Of a DNA stretch of 64,000 nucleotides, positions 1 through 7,576 are shown piece by piece. Position 1 is the stretch's first letter, and each line of letters opens with the position of its first letter. This stretch comes from a bacterium (lineage in GTDB: Bacteria > Bacillota > Bacilli > Lactobacillales > Streptococcaceae). The notes below the pieces were generated by a model. The model ran no database searches, was not told where the DNA came from, and saw only the letters and a list, made by a program, of their open reading frames with translations. The position numbers and the translations under genes were made by a program. The stretch spans positions 62,001-126,000 of the forward strand of contig CAJNCF010000005.1 in the NCBI GenBank assembly GCA_905221195.1. The letters run 5' to 3'.

Positions 1-285
1 GGTCCAGAAGAATTTACTGCAAAATTTGAAGCAGCTATTGAAGGATTGGATGATTTCCTAGTCTTTGCGGATCTTCTCGGTGGAACACCATGTAACGTGG
101 TAAGCCGTTTGATTATGGAAGGTCGTGATATTGACCTTTACGCAGGGATGAATCTTCCAATGGTGATTGAATTTATCAATGCGAGCCTTACAGGCGCAGA
201 TGCGGACTACAAGAGCCGTGCTGCAGAAAGCATTGTGAAAGTGAATGACCTGTTAGCGGGCTTTGATGATGACGAAGATGAATAA
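1..285 (+). CDS. PTS mannose/GalNAc-family EIIA component (5' partial)
   Basis: The reading frame is open from the first base and ends at 283-285, so only the C-terminal 94 residues are present. The fragment has the conserved DLLGGTPCN segment of mannose-family (PF03610) EIIA domains. The phosphorylated histidine lies before the window. The tail is very acidic (DDDEDE). In this family EIIA takes phosphate from HPr and passes it to EIIB during sugar uptake. The agaS homologue 210 bases downstream points to N-acetylgalactosamine or galactosamine as substrate, as in the related pneumococcal locus. Family call is firm; substrate is inferred from context. Confidence 0.85.
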   Translation, partial: GPEEFTAKFEAAIEGLDDFLVFADLLGGTPCNVVSRLIMEGRDIDLYAGMNLPMVIEFINASLTGADADYKSRAAESIVKVNDLLAGFDDDEDE

Positions 286-416
286 GATGTGACAACGTGA
301 AAATCACAGGGAAAATAGGCGATAGGAGGATGGAGCGATGCTCCGACGATAATCGGTCTTTTTCCCAAAGATTTTAGTTGGAACTCGATTCAATAAGATG
401 TGACAACGTGAAAATC
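281..416. repeat. 25-bp direct repeat pair flanking an 86-bp segment
   Basis: The 25 bases at 281-305 are repeated exactly at 392-416 (core GATGTGACAACGTGAAAATC). The first copy overlaps the stop codon of the PTS IIA gene. The 86 bases between them contain a short hairpin (GGAGC-GAT-GCTCC, about 330-345) and a weak CCGA/TCGG hairpin followed by T residues, which could act as a terminator. It may be a tandem duplication scar or a small intergenic repeat. It does not match BOX. Confidence 0.6.
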
Positions 417-495
417 GTTAGAGCATTTTATATAGAATATACATGGGAATGGGGCTTACTCCCATTCCCATATTTAATAGAAAAAGAGGAACTCA

Positions 496-1662
496 ATGCT
501 ACATTATACAAAAGAAGACTTGATCGAATTGGGTGCAGAAATCACTACACGTGAAATCTACCAACAGCCTGATGTATGGAAAGAAGCTTTTGAAGCCTAT
601 CAAGCACAACGTGAAGAAATTGCAGCCTTCCTACAAGGGATTGCTGATAAACATGACTATATTAAAGTTATCTTGACAGGTGCTGGGACTTCTGCTTATG
701 TGGGAGATACCTTGGTACCTTACTTTAAGGAAGTCTATGACGAACGCAAATGGAATTTCAATGCCATTGCGACAACAGATATCGTTGCCAATCCAGAAAC
801 TTATTTGAAAAAAGATGTGGCGACTGTCCTTGTATCTTTTGCTCGTAGTGGAAATTCACCTGAAAGTGTGGCGACTGTTGATTTGGCCAAAGCCTTGGTG
901 GATGACCTCTATCAAGTGACCATTACATGTGCTGCAGATGGTAAATTGGCTCTTCAAGCTCATGGCGATGAGCGCAATCTCTTGCTCTTGCAACCAGCTG
1001 CTTCCAATGACGCTGGATTTGCCATGACTTCTAGCTTTACGTCCATGATGCTAACAGCTCTCTTGGTTTTTGATCCTACAGAATTTGCTGTGAAAGCTGA
1101 ACGTTTTGAAGTTGTATCTAGTCTTGCCCGTAAAGTTCTAGACAATGCAGAAGATGTCAAAGAGCTTGTTGACCTAGACTTTAACCGAGTCATCTATCTA
1201 GGTGCGGGTCCTTACTTTGGCCTTGCTCATGAAGCTCAGCTCAAGATTTTGGAATTAACAGCTGGTCAAGTGGCGACCATGTATGAAAGCCCAGTCGGCT
1301 TCCGTCACGGTCCAAAATCTCTTATCAACGAAGATACAGTTGTTTTGATTTTTGGTACAACGAAAGACTACACTCGCAAGTACGACTTGGACTTGGTTCG
1401 TGAAGTTGCTGGTGACCAGATTGCTCGTCGTGTTGTGCTTTTGAGTGATCAAGCCTTTGGTCTTGAAAATGTCAAAGAAGTGGCCCTTGGTTGTGGCGGT
1501 GTCTTGAATGATATTTACCGTGTCTTCCCTTACATTGTTTATGCCCAACTCTTTGCCCTATTGACTTCACTTAAGGTAGAAAATAAACCAGACACACCGT
1601 CTCCTACAGGTACAGTAAACCGTGTGGTACAAGGTGTGATCATCCACGAATATCAAAAGTAA
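496..1662 (+). CDS. agaS: AgaS-type SIS-domain sugar isomerase/deaminase (388 aa)
   Basis: This is a tandem SIS-domain protein. The first sugar-isomerase fold starts near residue 58 with VILTGAGTSAYVGDT. The second starts near residue 232 with VIYLGAGPYFGLAHEA and continues through SPVGFRHGPKS, which in this family shapes the phosphosugar site. AgaS proteins act on tagatose-6-phosphate or, in better-studied cases, deaminate galactosamine-6-phosphate after PTS uptake. The length fits the family. The start has AAAGAGGAAC upstream at a good distance. It follows the PTS IIA gene and precedes galM, so a galactosamine-type pathway is likely. A BOX element begins at its stop codon. The exact reaction is inferred. 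Confidence 0.9.
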   Translation: MLHYTKEDLIELGAEITTREIYQQPDVWKEAFEAYQAQREEIAAFLQGIADKHDYIKVILTGAGTSAYVGDTLVPYFKEVYDERKWNFNAIATTDIVANPETYLKKDVATVLVSFARSGNSPESVATVDLAKALVDDLYQVTITCAADGKLALQAHGDERNLLLLQPAASNDAGFAMTSSFTSMMLTALLVFDPTEFAVKAERFEVVSSLARKVLDNAEDVKELVDLDFNRVIYLGAGPYFGLAHEAQLKILELTAGQVATMYESPVGFRHGPKSLINEDTVVLIFGTTKDYTRKYDLDLVREVAGDQIARRVVLLSDQAFGLENVKEVALGCGGVLNDIYRVFPYIVYAQLFALLTSLKVENKPDTPSPTGTVNRVVQGVIIHEYQK

Positions 1663-1812
1663 TACTCTTCGAAAATCTATTTAAACCATACTAGTGTCGC
1701 CTTGCCGTATAGATGTTACTGACTGCGTCAGTTCTATCCACAACCTCAAAGCACTGCTTTGAGCAGCCTGTGGCTAGCTTCCTAGTTTGCTCTTTGATTT
1801 TCATTGAGTATA
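1662..1812 (+). repeat. BOX element (boxA-boxB-boxC type)
   Basis: The stretch opens with ATACTCTTCGAAAATCT, has the GTTACTGACTGCGTCAGT inner part, and ends with CTTTGATTTTCATTGAGTAT. These are the ends and core of the BOX repeats of S. pneumoniae and relatives. It begins at the agaS stop and fills most of the gap before galM. Confidence 0.9.
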
Positions 1813-1860
1813 ATGCAATATTTATGAATTCTTGACAAGAGGATTTGTAAATCATCAGAT

Positions 1861-1894
1861 AAACCATAGATTGTCAGTAGACTTTCTATGGTTT
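1861..1894 (+). terminator. Hairpin upstream of galM, possible terminator or attenuator
   Basis: AAACCATAGA at 1861-1870 pairs fully with TCTATGGTTT at 1885-1894 (14-base loop) and is followed by a T-rich stretch. It lies 35 bases before the galM start, so it could end upstream transcription or attenuate galM. Confidence 0.45.
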
Positions 1895-1928
1895 GTTTGC
1901 TTGAGAGAAATAGTAAAAGGAGAACAGA

Positions 1929-2966
1929 ATGAAAGCATACACAGAGCGTGTATTTGGAAATGTTGAGGGCAAGGATGTCTTGGCCTATAGATTTGAGACG
2001 GACGGTGGCTACCAACTTGAGGTTATGACTTATGGTGCGACTATCTTGCGCTATGTCACACCTGATAAAGCTGGAAATTTTGCCAACGTTATCTTGGGAT
2101 TTGATGACTTTGATAGCTATGTGGGTAATAGTCCCAAGCATGGAGCGAGCGTAGGTCCTGTGGCAGGACGTATTGCAGGTGCGACCTTTGAGCTCAATGG
2201 TAAGACCTATGACCTTGAAGTCAATAATGCTAGCAACTGCAACCACAGTGGCTCAACAGGTTGGGATTCGAGCTTGTTTGAACTAGTTGAAGTGAGTGAC
2301 CATGGCTTGACCCTCTACACAGAGCGTACAGATGGCACAGGAGGATTTCCTGGTAATCTCAAGATCTGGATCAGCTACCACTTAGAAGAAAATGGAGCTT
2401 ACGAGATTAGCTATAAAGTAACAACTGATCAAGATACCTTGGTCAATCCAACCAACCATAGCTATTTCAACTTGTCTGGGGATTTCACGCAGACAGTTGA
2501 CCGCCATGTCTTCCAATTAAATACTAAGGGTATTTACCCAATTGCTCCCGACGGTGTTCCTGCCAAAACTCCAGATGCCAATCGTGATGTGGTTAAGCAC
2601 ATCTACAATGGAGCCTTGTTGAAGGACATCTTTGCAGAGGAAGATGAGCAAATTCAGCTTGTATCAGGTTTGGACCATCCATTTGCCCTCCCTACGGGTC
2701 ATGACAATGCTGGTTTCCTTTATGACCAAAATTCAGGTCGCTTCTTGCTTTTCAAGACAGAGGCTCCATGTTTTGTGGTCTACACAGCAAACTTTGTGGA
2801 TGAGAGTGTCATCATAGGAGGTCAGCCAATGGTACAGCACAATGGGATTGCACTTGAAGCACAGGCTTTACCAGATGCCATTCACAGTGACCTCAAAGAC
2901 CAAGTCATTCTTAAAGCTGGTCAAACCTTCACCAGTAAGACACGTTATGAGCTTGTTGTGAAGTAA
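1929..2966 (+). CDS. galM: Aldose 1-epimerase (mutarotase)
   Basis: The 345-aa protein has the galactose mutarotase fold. MTYGATILRY near the N-terminus, NPTNHSYFNLSG near residue 176 (with the family's catalytic histidine) and GIALEAQALPDAIH near residue 312 (with the catalytic glutamate) are all present. The enzyme interconverts alpha and beta anomers of aldoses such as galactose in the cytoplasm. The start is preceded by AAAAGGAGAAC. It follows agaS, in keeping with a galactose/galactosamine locus, but a BOX repeat and a hairpin lie between, so it may be transcribed on its own. Confidence 0.93.
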   Translation: MKAYTERVFGNVEGKDVLAYRFETDGGYQLEVMTYGATILRYVTPDKAGNFANVILGFDDFDSYVGNSPKHGASVGPVAGRIAGATFELNGKTYDLEVNNASNCNHSGSTGWDSSLFELVEVSDHGLTLYTERTDGTGGFPGNLKIWISYHLEENGAYEISYKVTTDQDTLVNPTNHSYFNLSGDFTQTVDRHVFQLNTKGIYPIAPDGVPAKTPDANRDVVKHIYNGALLKDIFAEEDEQIQLVSGLDHPFALPTGHDNAGFLYDQNSGRFLLFKTEAPCFVVYTANFVDESVIIGGQPMVQHNGIALEAQALPDAIHSDLKDQVILKAGQTFTSKTRYELVVK

Positions 2967-3052
2967 AAGAATGAAAGCTTCTACTCTTGCAGAATAGTGA
3001 TGAGTTTTTAATAGAATAGTATTAGTAGAAACAGACAAGTAGTAGAAAAATA

Positions 3053-3061
3053 TGATATAAT
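3053..3061 (+). promoter_or_regulatory. Extended -10 promoter for the choline-binding CAP protein
   Basis: TGATATAAT (TGn plus a consensus -10) lies 57 bases before the start at 3118. No good -35 is visible. AAAAGGAG precedes the start codon. Confidence 0.55.
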
Positions 3062-3117
3062 CAAGTGTCGAAAAGTGTCTGTCAAGATACCATTCAAATG
3101 ACAAAAGGAGAAATCAG

Positions 3118-4314
3118 ATGAAGAAAATTGTATTTGCTAGCGCCTTGGCTTTGACTTTGGCTGGAGCAGTTTTGACAAATGATGTTTTTGCCAATGACAG
3201 ATTGGTGGCGACACAATCTGCTGATGGTAAAAATGAAAATGTATTGAGCTCAGAAGTGTTAAACCCTGCTAGCGGCAATGTTTTGGTTGGAATTAAAGGG
3301 GAATTTTTGACTCCAAACAAACAAAGTATCTTAGATACTATTAATGCTATTCGTAAAGAAGCGGCTGACGAAGGTTTAGTAGATAAGTATGTCCCTATCA
3401 AATGGTCTACTGACCTAGAAAAGGCAGCTTTTGCCAGAGCTACGGAATCTTCTGTTACTATGAAGCATGAGCGTCTTTCAAATAAAGAAATCTGGAGCGC
3501 CTACCCATCTGGAAATAGCGTGCTTGGGGAAAACTTGGGTTGGAACTACGATGGTTTCTTAAAAGCACTTGAAGAATGGCGTGCTGAAAAAGCAGACTAC
3601 GTGAAGAAAAAGTCAGGTGGTTCAGCAAATGGTGGATCTGGTCACTATGAGTCTTTGATTAATCCTAAATTTACCCACATGGGAATTGCTGCCTTTAAAA
3701 ATCCAAATAATCCACACAGAGTAGTAACGATTGCTCAGGCTTTTGGTGATGCTGCTACTTCAGAAGAGTTAGTAGGTAGTTATGGTCCTGCTATTCAGTA
3801 TGCAGAAGTGACTGCATCTAATTTGTCGACAGTTAAAAGTAAAGCAACAGTTGTAGAAAAAGCACTGAAAGAATTTAGAACTTCTAGTTCAGACCAATCA
3901 GGTTGGGTACAATCAGGCGGTAACTGGTATTTTTATGAATCAGGCGATTTGAAGACAGGCTGGGTGAAAACAGGTGGTAAATGGTACTACTTGGATGATC
4001 TAGGTGTCATGCAGACTGGATTTGTTAAAGTTGATGGTAGTTGGTATTACTTGAGCAGTTCAGGTGCTATGTTTACAGGCTGGGGGACAGATGGTAGCAG
4101 ATGGTTCTACTTTGATGGCTCAGGAGCTATGAAAACAGGCTGGCTCAAAGAAAATGGAATCTGGTACTACCTTGATGAGTCTGGTATCATGAAGACAGGT
4201 TGGTTTAAAGTTGGCCAATACTGGTATTATGCATATGGCTCAGGGGCCTTGGCAGTCAGCACAACAACACCAGATGGTTATCGTGTAAATGGCAATGGTG
4301 AATGGGTAAGCTAG
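3118..4314 (+). CDS. Secreted CAP/SCP-domain protein with choline-binding repeats
   Basis: The 398-aa protein starts with a Sec signal peptide (MKKIVFASALALTLAGAVL; cleavage likely after NDVFA). Residues about 65-220 form a CAP (SCP/PR1-like) domain: NAIRKEAADEGL, a MKHERL histidine, SVLGENLGWNYDG, and NPKFTHMGIAAF with its histidine. Residues about 260-385 are choline-binding repeats of about 20 residues (GWVKTGGKWYYL and variants, at least five) that hold the protein on phosphorylcholine of teichoic acids. It ends with a non-repeat YRVNGNGEWVS. By position after galM it corresponds to the CbpI locus of S. pneumoniae as I recall it, but carries a large CAP domain. The molecular role of the CAP domain is unknown. 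Confidence 0.9.
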   Translation: MKKIVFASALALTLAGAVLTNDVFANDRLVATQSADGKNENVLSSEVLNPASGNVLVGIKGEFLTPNKQSILDTINAIRKEAADEGLVDKYVPIKWSTDLEKAAFARATESSVTMKHERLSNKEIWSAYPSGNSVLGENLGWNYDGFLKALEEWRAEKADYVKKKSGGSANGGSGHYESLINPKFTHMGIAAFKNPNNPHRVVTIAQAFGDAATSEELVGSYGPAIQYAEVTASNLSTVKSKATVVEKALKEFRTSSSDQSGWVQSGGNWYFYESGDLKTGWVKTGGKWYYLDDLGVMQTGFVKVDGSWYYLSSSGAMFTGWGTDGSRWFYFDGSGAMKTGWLKENGIWYYLDESGIMKTGWFKVGQYWYYAYGSGALAVSTTTPDGYRVNGNGEWVS

Positions 4315-4496
4315 GCAACTAGTGAACAAATAGTCTGTTTCAATAGATTTTTATAACGAAGTTGTAAAATTATATAACCTTAAAATGGGGAAGGCTAGTT
4401 TGCTTTCTCTATTTTTTTGAAAGTTGTAAACAAAAAATCTACAATGCCTACCTACGTAGCACAGATGATTTCAGAGAATCGATTTATAAACAATAA

Positions 4497-4592
4497 GAAA
4501 ACTCCCCCAAGCTATCCTGTCTAAGGCAGTTCATCTTGCAGATGGTCAGTCTTTGTGATAGAATAGCATAAAGTCCTTTTGAGGGGGAACTT
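4497..4592. repeat. Imperfect long inverted repeat, possible small MITE
   Basis: AACTCCCCCAAGCTATC near 4500 is opposed by GATAGAATAGC and GAGGGGGAAC near 4558-4590, giving an imperfect hairpin of about 95 bases. The stretch 4315-4777 otherwise holds only this, a terminator-like hairpin, and the left part of the IS200 copy. No gene was recognised there. Confidence 0.4.
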
Positions 4593-4622
4593 GCTAGGAA
4601 ATCCCCAAGCATTGTAACGGAT

Positions 4623-4658
4623 GAACCACCCTCGCCTTTTTGTGAGGGTGGTTTTTCA
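4623..4658 (+). terminator. Strong hairpin with T-run at the IS200 left end
   Basis: AACCACCCTC pairs with GAGGGTGGTT around a loop of about 10 bases and is followed by TTTTTC. Many IS200 elements carry such a terminator-like hairpin near the left end, which also serves transposase recognition. It may equally be the terminator of the upstream region. Confidence 0.6.
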
Positions 4659-4777
4659 TTATGTGACTATTAGTCCGTCTCGCTCCGCTAGGTGCGCGTC
4701 GAAGGTTATACCCAAAAAACTCCAAACGCGATACAATAAAGATGTTCAAGCCAATTGTAAAGCGAAAGGAGAAAAAT

Positions 4778-5292
4778 ATGGCATAAAAGGTACATAGTTT
4801 ATCGCACACAAAGTGGCACTGTTCTATCACATTGTGTTCACCCCTAAGTATAGACGAAAAGTAATCTATAATCAATATCGAAGTAGTTTAGGAGAAATAT
4901 TTCATCGCTTGTGTGGTTATAAAGGAGTTGAAATTATCGAGGGTCACTTAATGCCAGACCATGTACATATGTTAGTAAGTATTCTACCAAGGATAAGTGT
5001 TTCAAGTTTCATGGGTTATTTAAAAGGTAAAAGTGCACTCATGATGTTTGACAAACACGCCAATTTCAAGTACAAGTTTGGGAATCGGCATTTTTGGGCG
5101 GAAGGTTATTATGTGAGTACGGTTGGACTCAATGAAGCCACAATTAAGAAATATATTCAAGATTAAAGAAATTATCCAGTGGATGATTTCTTCACGAGTG
5201 TAAAAATTTGAGAACGAGTAAAGCATGATATAGCACTAGATAAATTAAGTGTAAAAGAATATGAGGATCCCTTTAGGGATAGTGGTAAGTAA
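4778..5292 (+). pseudogene. tnpA: IS200-family transposase TnpA, broken
   Basis: The body (4813-5166) keeps the Y1 transposase features: YHIVFTPKYRR, the HVHMLVS metal-binding HUH motif, the catalytic tyrosine region AEGYYVSTVG and the C-terminal IKKYIQD. The probable start ATG at 4778 has AAAGGAG before it, but the third codon is TAA, and a frameshift near 4810 is needed to join the body. After the stop at 5164-5166 comes an apparent insertion of about 45 bases with a second in-frame TGA at 5209. The expected C-terminus (LDKLSVKEYEDPFRDSGK) then resumes to a stop at 5290-5292. At least three lesions mean it is inactive. Confidence 0.88.
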
Positions 5293-5299
5293 TACTAAA

Positions 5300-5428
5300 G
5301 CCTCTTTAAGAGGCAAGTGACGAGTCAAGAGCAATAAGGCTTGAACAACGTGAAAGCCAGCGTCTTTAGGCGCTGGCTGGTAATTTGGGCTTATAGCCCT
5401 GGTTCAAACCACCCGTTAGACGGGTGGT
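5300..5428 (+). ncRNA. Structured right-end RNA of the IS200 copy (omega-RNA-like)
   Basis: Four hairpins are packed between the tnpA stop and the element's right end, the last an ACCACCC/GGGTGGT stem right at the border. In IS605/IS1341 elements this position encodes the guide RNA of TnpB, but no TnpB gene is present. It could be a relic of, or a trans substrate for, a TnpB elsewhere. The only evidence is position and folding by eye. Confidence 0.35.
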
Positions 5429-5470
5429 CATGATTTGGAAGTAGAAAATAAGAGAGAAAGAGTGTATAGC

Positions 5471-6802
5471 ATGTCGAGAATTGTCACCATTCACCCAGCC
5501 AAGGAAATCCATCGCTATGGTTTTGAGAGTACCCAAGTCTATCGAGCTCGTATAGCACGACATCTGGGTTTGGAATATGTTCACCTTGTATCGAGCCCTC
5601 AGCTTCGTCCTGATTGGAAGAAAGATTTAATCAAGTTAGGATTTTTAGAAAAAGAACTGATATGTGTTCCGCATAGTTTTTCAGATATAGGCCATGCAGA
5701 CTTGTCAGTGAAGCCAGAAAGTTTAACGCTAGCAGATGGGGATCAGGTTGAACTCAATGAAGATGGTTTTGTGGCCTCTGTTACCCTAGGAGATGGTTCT
5801 GGTAGATATTACTATACCAAGGGTCCCTTCTTGTTTGAAGATTTCAAGGAAAAGGAACTTCGTTGGTATCATGAAAATGGAGAATTGGCTCTGGAAGGAC
5901 GCTTTATCGATCCCTTTAAAGAACCCTCTCCTGTCACTATCTTTTACCCAGAATATATCTACCGCATAGGAGGAGAAATCCGTTCTGAAGAGGACTTGCT
6001 GGTTAAGTTCTTAGCCAGCTGGGCCCAGCAAACCGACCTCTTCATCCGTGACCAACAAATCGTTCCCAAACCCAGCCTCTGGCGTTATATGGAAAACACG
6101 GACAAAAATTACTATGAAGTCATCCATGAAAATGTCATGCGAGACTTACGCCTCGCCAATCTGCGCAAGACAAACAGATACCTGGTTGCCAGTGAAAAGT
6201 TGACAGAAAGCTTGGCCAAGGAAGGTTACCAGACAAGATTCCTGCCACCTATGTTTACAGAAAATCCCGGTCAAATCAAAGAAGTGGGACCTGTGCTAGA
6301 CTATTGTTTAGTGGGTCATATGGGAGAAGGCAAGAACGTTGAACTTGCCATTGAAGCCTTTATCGAACTCTACAAACGTGGCTCCAAGGTCCAGATTACT
6401 TTTTATGGTGGTACAGAGGAGCGTCTGGAGGAACTGCGCAATCGCTACGATCTGCCACCAACCATTCACTTTAAAGGTATCGTTGACGAAGTGCCTTATC
6501 ATCTGCACCAATGTTATCTGTCGGCTAGTTATACAGAGTTATTTGCCAATGCCTGCGTCGAAGCCCTCAATCAAGGTTTACTGGCCTTGTTATCAGATGT
6601 GGAAATTGCCCATCGTTTCTATACCAATCAGTCGGATGCCATCAACTTGTTTAAAACAAAATCAGAGCTGATTCAAATGATAGAAGAGATGGAGCAAGCA
6701 GACTATAGCCAGTCAAATGCAGAAAATATCGCCCTAGCATCTCACTATTCACTGGGGACAGTGACTCAAGGCTACCGCGAACTACTAGATAGGAACTTAT
6801 AG
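5471..6802 (+). CDS. Glycosyltransferase family 4-like protein (GtfA/TarM-like)
   Basis: This 443-aa cytoplasmic protein has a GT-B type C-terminal half: YCLVGHMGEGKNVELAIEAF near residue 277, ITFYGG near 315, IHFKGIVDE near 334, and an E-x7-E type motif in ASYTELFANACVEALNQG near 355. The N-terminal half has a beta-rich insertion (about residues 70-150), as in GtfA- and TarM-like enzymes that glycosylate surface proteins or teichoic acids. ATG 5471 was preferred over an upstream TTG at 5435 because MSRIVTIHPAKE looks like a true N-terminus; the ribosome site (AGAGAAAGAG) is weak. It lies just after the IS200 right end, with no clear promoter. Together with the next two genes it forms a glycosylation cassette. 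Acceptor and sugar are unknown. Confidence 0.75.
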   Translation: MSRIVTIHPAKEIHRYGFESTQVYRARIARHLGLEYVHLVSSPQLRPDWKKDLIKLGFLEKELICVPHSFSDIGHADLSVKPESLTLADGDQVELNEDGFVASVTLGDGSGRYYYTKGPFLFEDFKEKELRWYHENGELALEGRFIDPFKEPSPVTIFYPEYIYRIGGEIRSEEDLLVKFLASWAQQTDLFIRDQQIVPKPSLWRYMENTDKNYYEVIHENVMRDLRLANLRKTNRYLVASEKLTESLAKEGYQTRFLPPMFTENPGQIKEVGPVLDYCLVGHMGEGKNVELAIEAFIELYKRGSKVQITFYGGTEERLEELRNRYDLPPTIHFKGIVDEVPYHLHQCYLSASYTELFANACVEALNQGLLALLSDVEIAHRFYTNQSDAINLFKTKSELIQMIEEMEQADYSQSNAENIALASHYSLGTVTQGYRELLDRNL

Positions 6803-6871
6803 GATGTTGTAAGTTGATCAATCTAGCTTTTCTCACTGGTCCAATACAATAGAAAACCAAAGGAAGACTAT

Positions 6872-7576
6872 ATGAAAGCAACATCTAAACCCATAGCCGT
6901 CATTTTGATCCGTTCGGGTTCACGTGGCTTAGTGGATAAAAATATCAAACCGCTTGCAGGCAAACCCTTGGTATTCTATACTATAGAAGTCGCTCTAGCC
7001 TCCAAGCTATTTAGTGAAATCTGGATCTCCTCAGACTCACTAGCCTATCTCGAACTCTGTCACCAAGCCTATCCAGAGATTCATTGTGTCCACAGATCGA
7101 AAGAACTAGCCTTGGCAACAACCTCTAGCTTAGAAACCTTACGAGACTTTTTACAGCCCTTTGAGGAAGAGCAGGTCTTCGTGAATCTACAGGTGACCTC
7201 ACCCCTGAGAGAAGTGGAGCATCTCATTGAGTCCTATCAACTCTACTGTCAGTCTGGAGCCGACCATCTGATTTCCTGTGTCAAGGCGGACAAGAGTCGT
7301 AGTCTTTTCTTGCAGCTGGAGGAATCGACTTTTATCCGTCCGCCTCAGGTGTCCAAGCACTATGCTCGACAAAAAGAGCCTGTCTATTACTATCCCAACG
7401 GTAGTATCTGGATTTCTCGTAAGGATCTTTACCTGCGGGATGAGACCTTTTATACAGATAAGACAGTAGCTTATGAAATGCCCAAACTCTATTCTTATGA
7501 TATCGACGATGCCTTGGATTTTGAAGTCGTTGAGACCTTTCTGCAACATCACCACCTAGGAGAATCAAAGAGATGA
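6872..7576 (+). CDS. neuA: CMP-sialic acid (acylneuraminate) cytidylyltransferase
   Basis: The 234-aa protein matches the cytidylyltransferase family PF02348. AVILIRSGSRGLVDKNIKPL near the N-terminus is the nucleotide-binding P-loop-like segment (consensus ARGGSKG-x-KNI). Further on are VNLQVTSPLREVEHL, a conserved DHLISC stretch and YYPNGSIWI. The enzyme makes CMP-sialic acid (or a related nonulosonate) from CTP, the donor for sialyltransferases. AAAGGAAG precedes the start. The stop overlaps the sialyltransferase gene by four bases (ATGA), so they are translated together. The first motif has RSGSRG in place of the more common ARGGSKG. No neuB or neuC is in the window. Confidence 0.85.
   Translation: MKATSKPIAVILIRSGSRGLVDKNIKPLAGKPLVFYTIEVALASKLFSEIWISSDSLAYLELCHQAYPEIHCVHRSKELALATTSSLETLRDFLQPFEEEQVFVNLQVTSPLREVEHLIESYQLYCQSGADHLISCVKADKSRSLFLQLEESTFIRPPQVSKHYARQKEPVYYYPNGSIWISRKDLYLRDETFYTDKTVAYEMPKLYSYDIDDALDFEVVETFLQHHHLGESKR

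Larger units (their letters stand above)
4618..5432 (+). mobile_element. Degenerate IS200/IS605-family element, tnpA only
   Basis: The element holds a broken Y1 transposase (4778-5292), a left-end hairpin (4623-4658), and a right end with four hairpins in about 130 bases: GCCTC..GAGGC (5300-5314), GCCAGCG..CGCTGGC (5355-5376), GGGC..GCCC (5387-5399) and ACCACCC..GGGTGGT (5408-5428). No tnpB gene is present. The exact ends are estimates, since IS200 makes no inverted repeats or target duplication. It sits between the choline-binding gene and the glycosylation cassette. Confidence 0.75.

Noticed and set aside
1662..1812. Riboswitch or attenuator between agaS and galM
   Set aside because: The structured sequence is a BOX repeat with copies elsewhere in the window.
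1782..2246. Minus-strand frame across the BOX element and galM start
   Set aside because: It overlaps galM and a repeat, and has no ribosome site.
4594..4875. Minus-strand frame at the IS200 left end
   Set aside because: It crosses the IS end hairpin and the tnpA body; no protein features.
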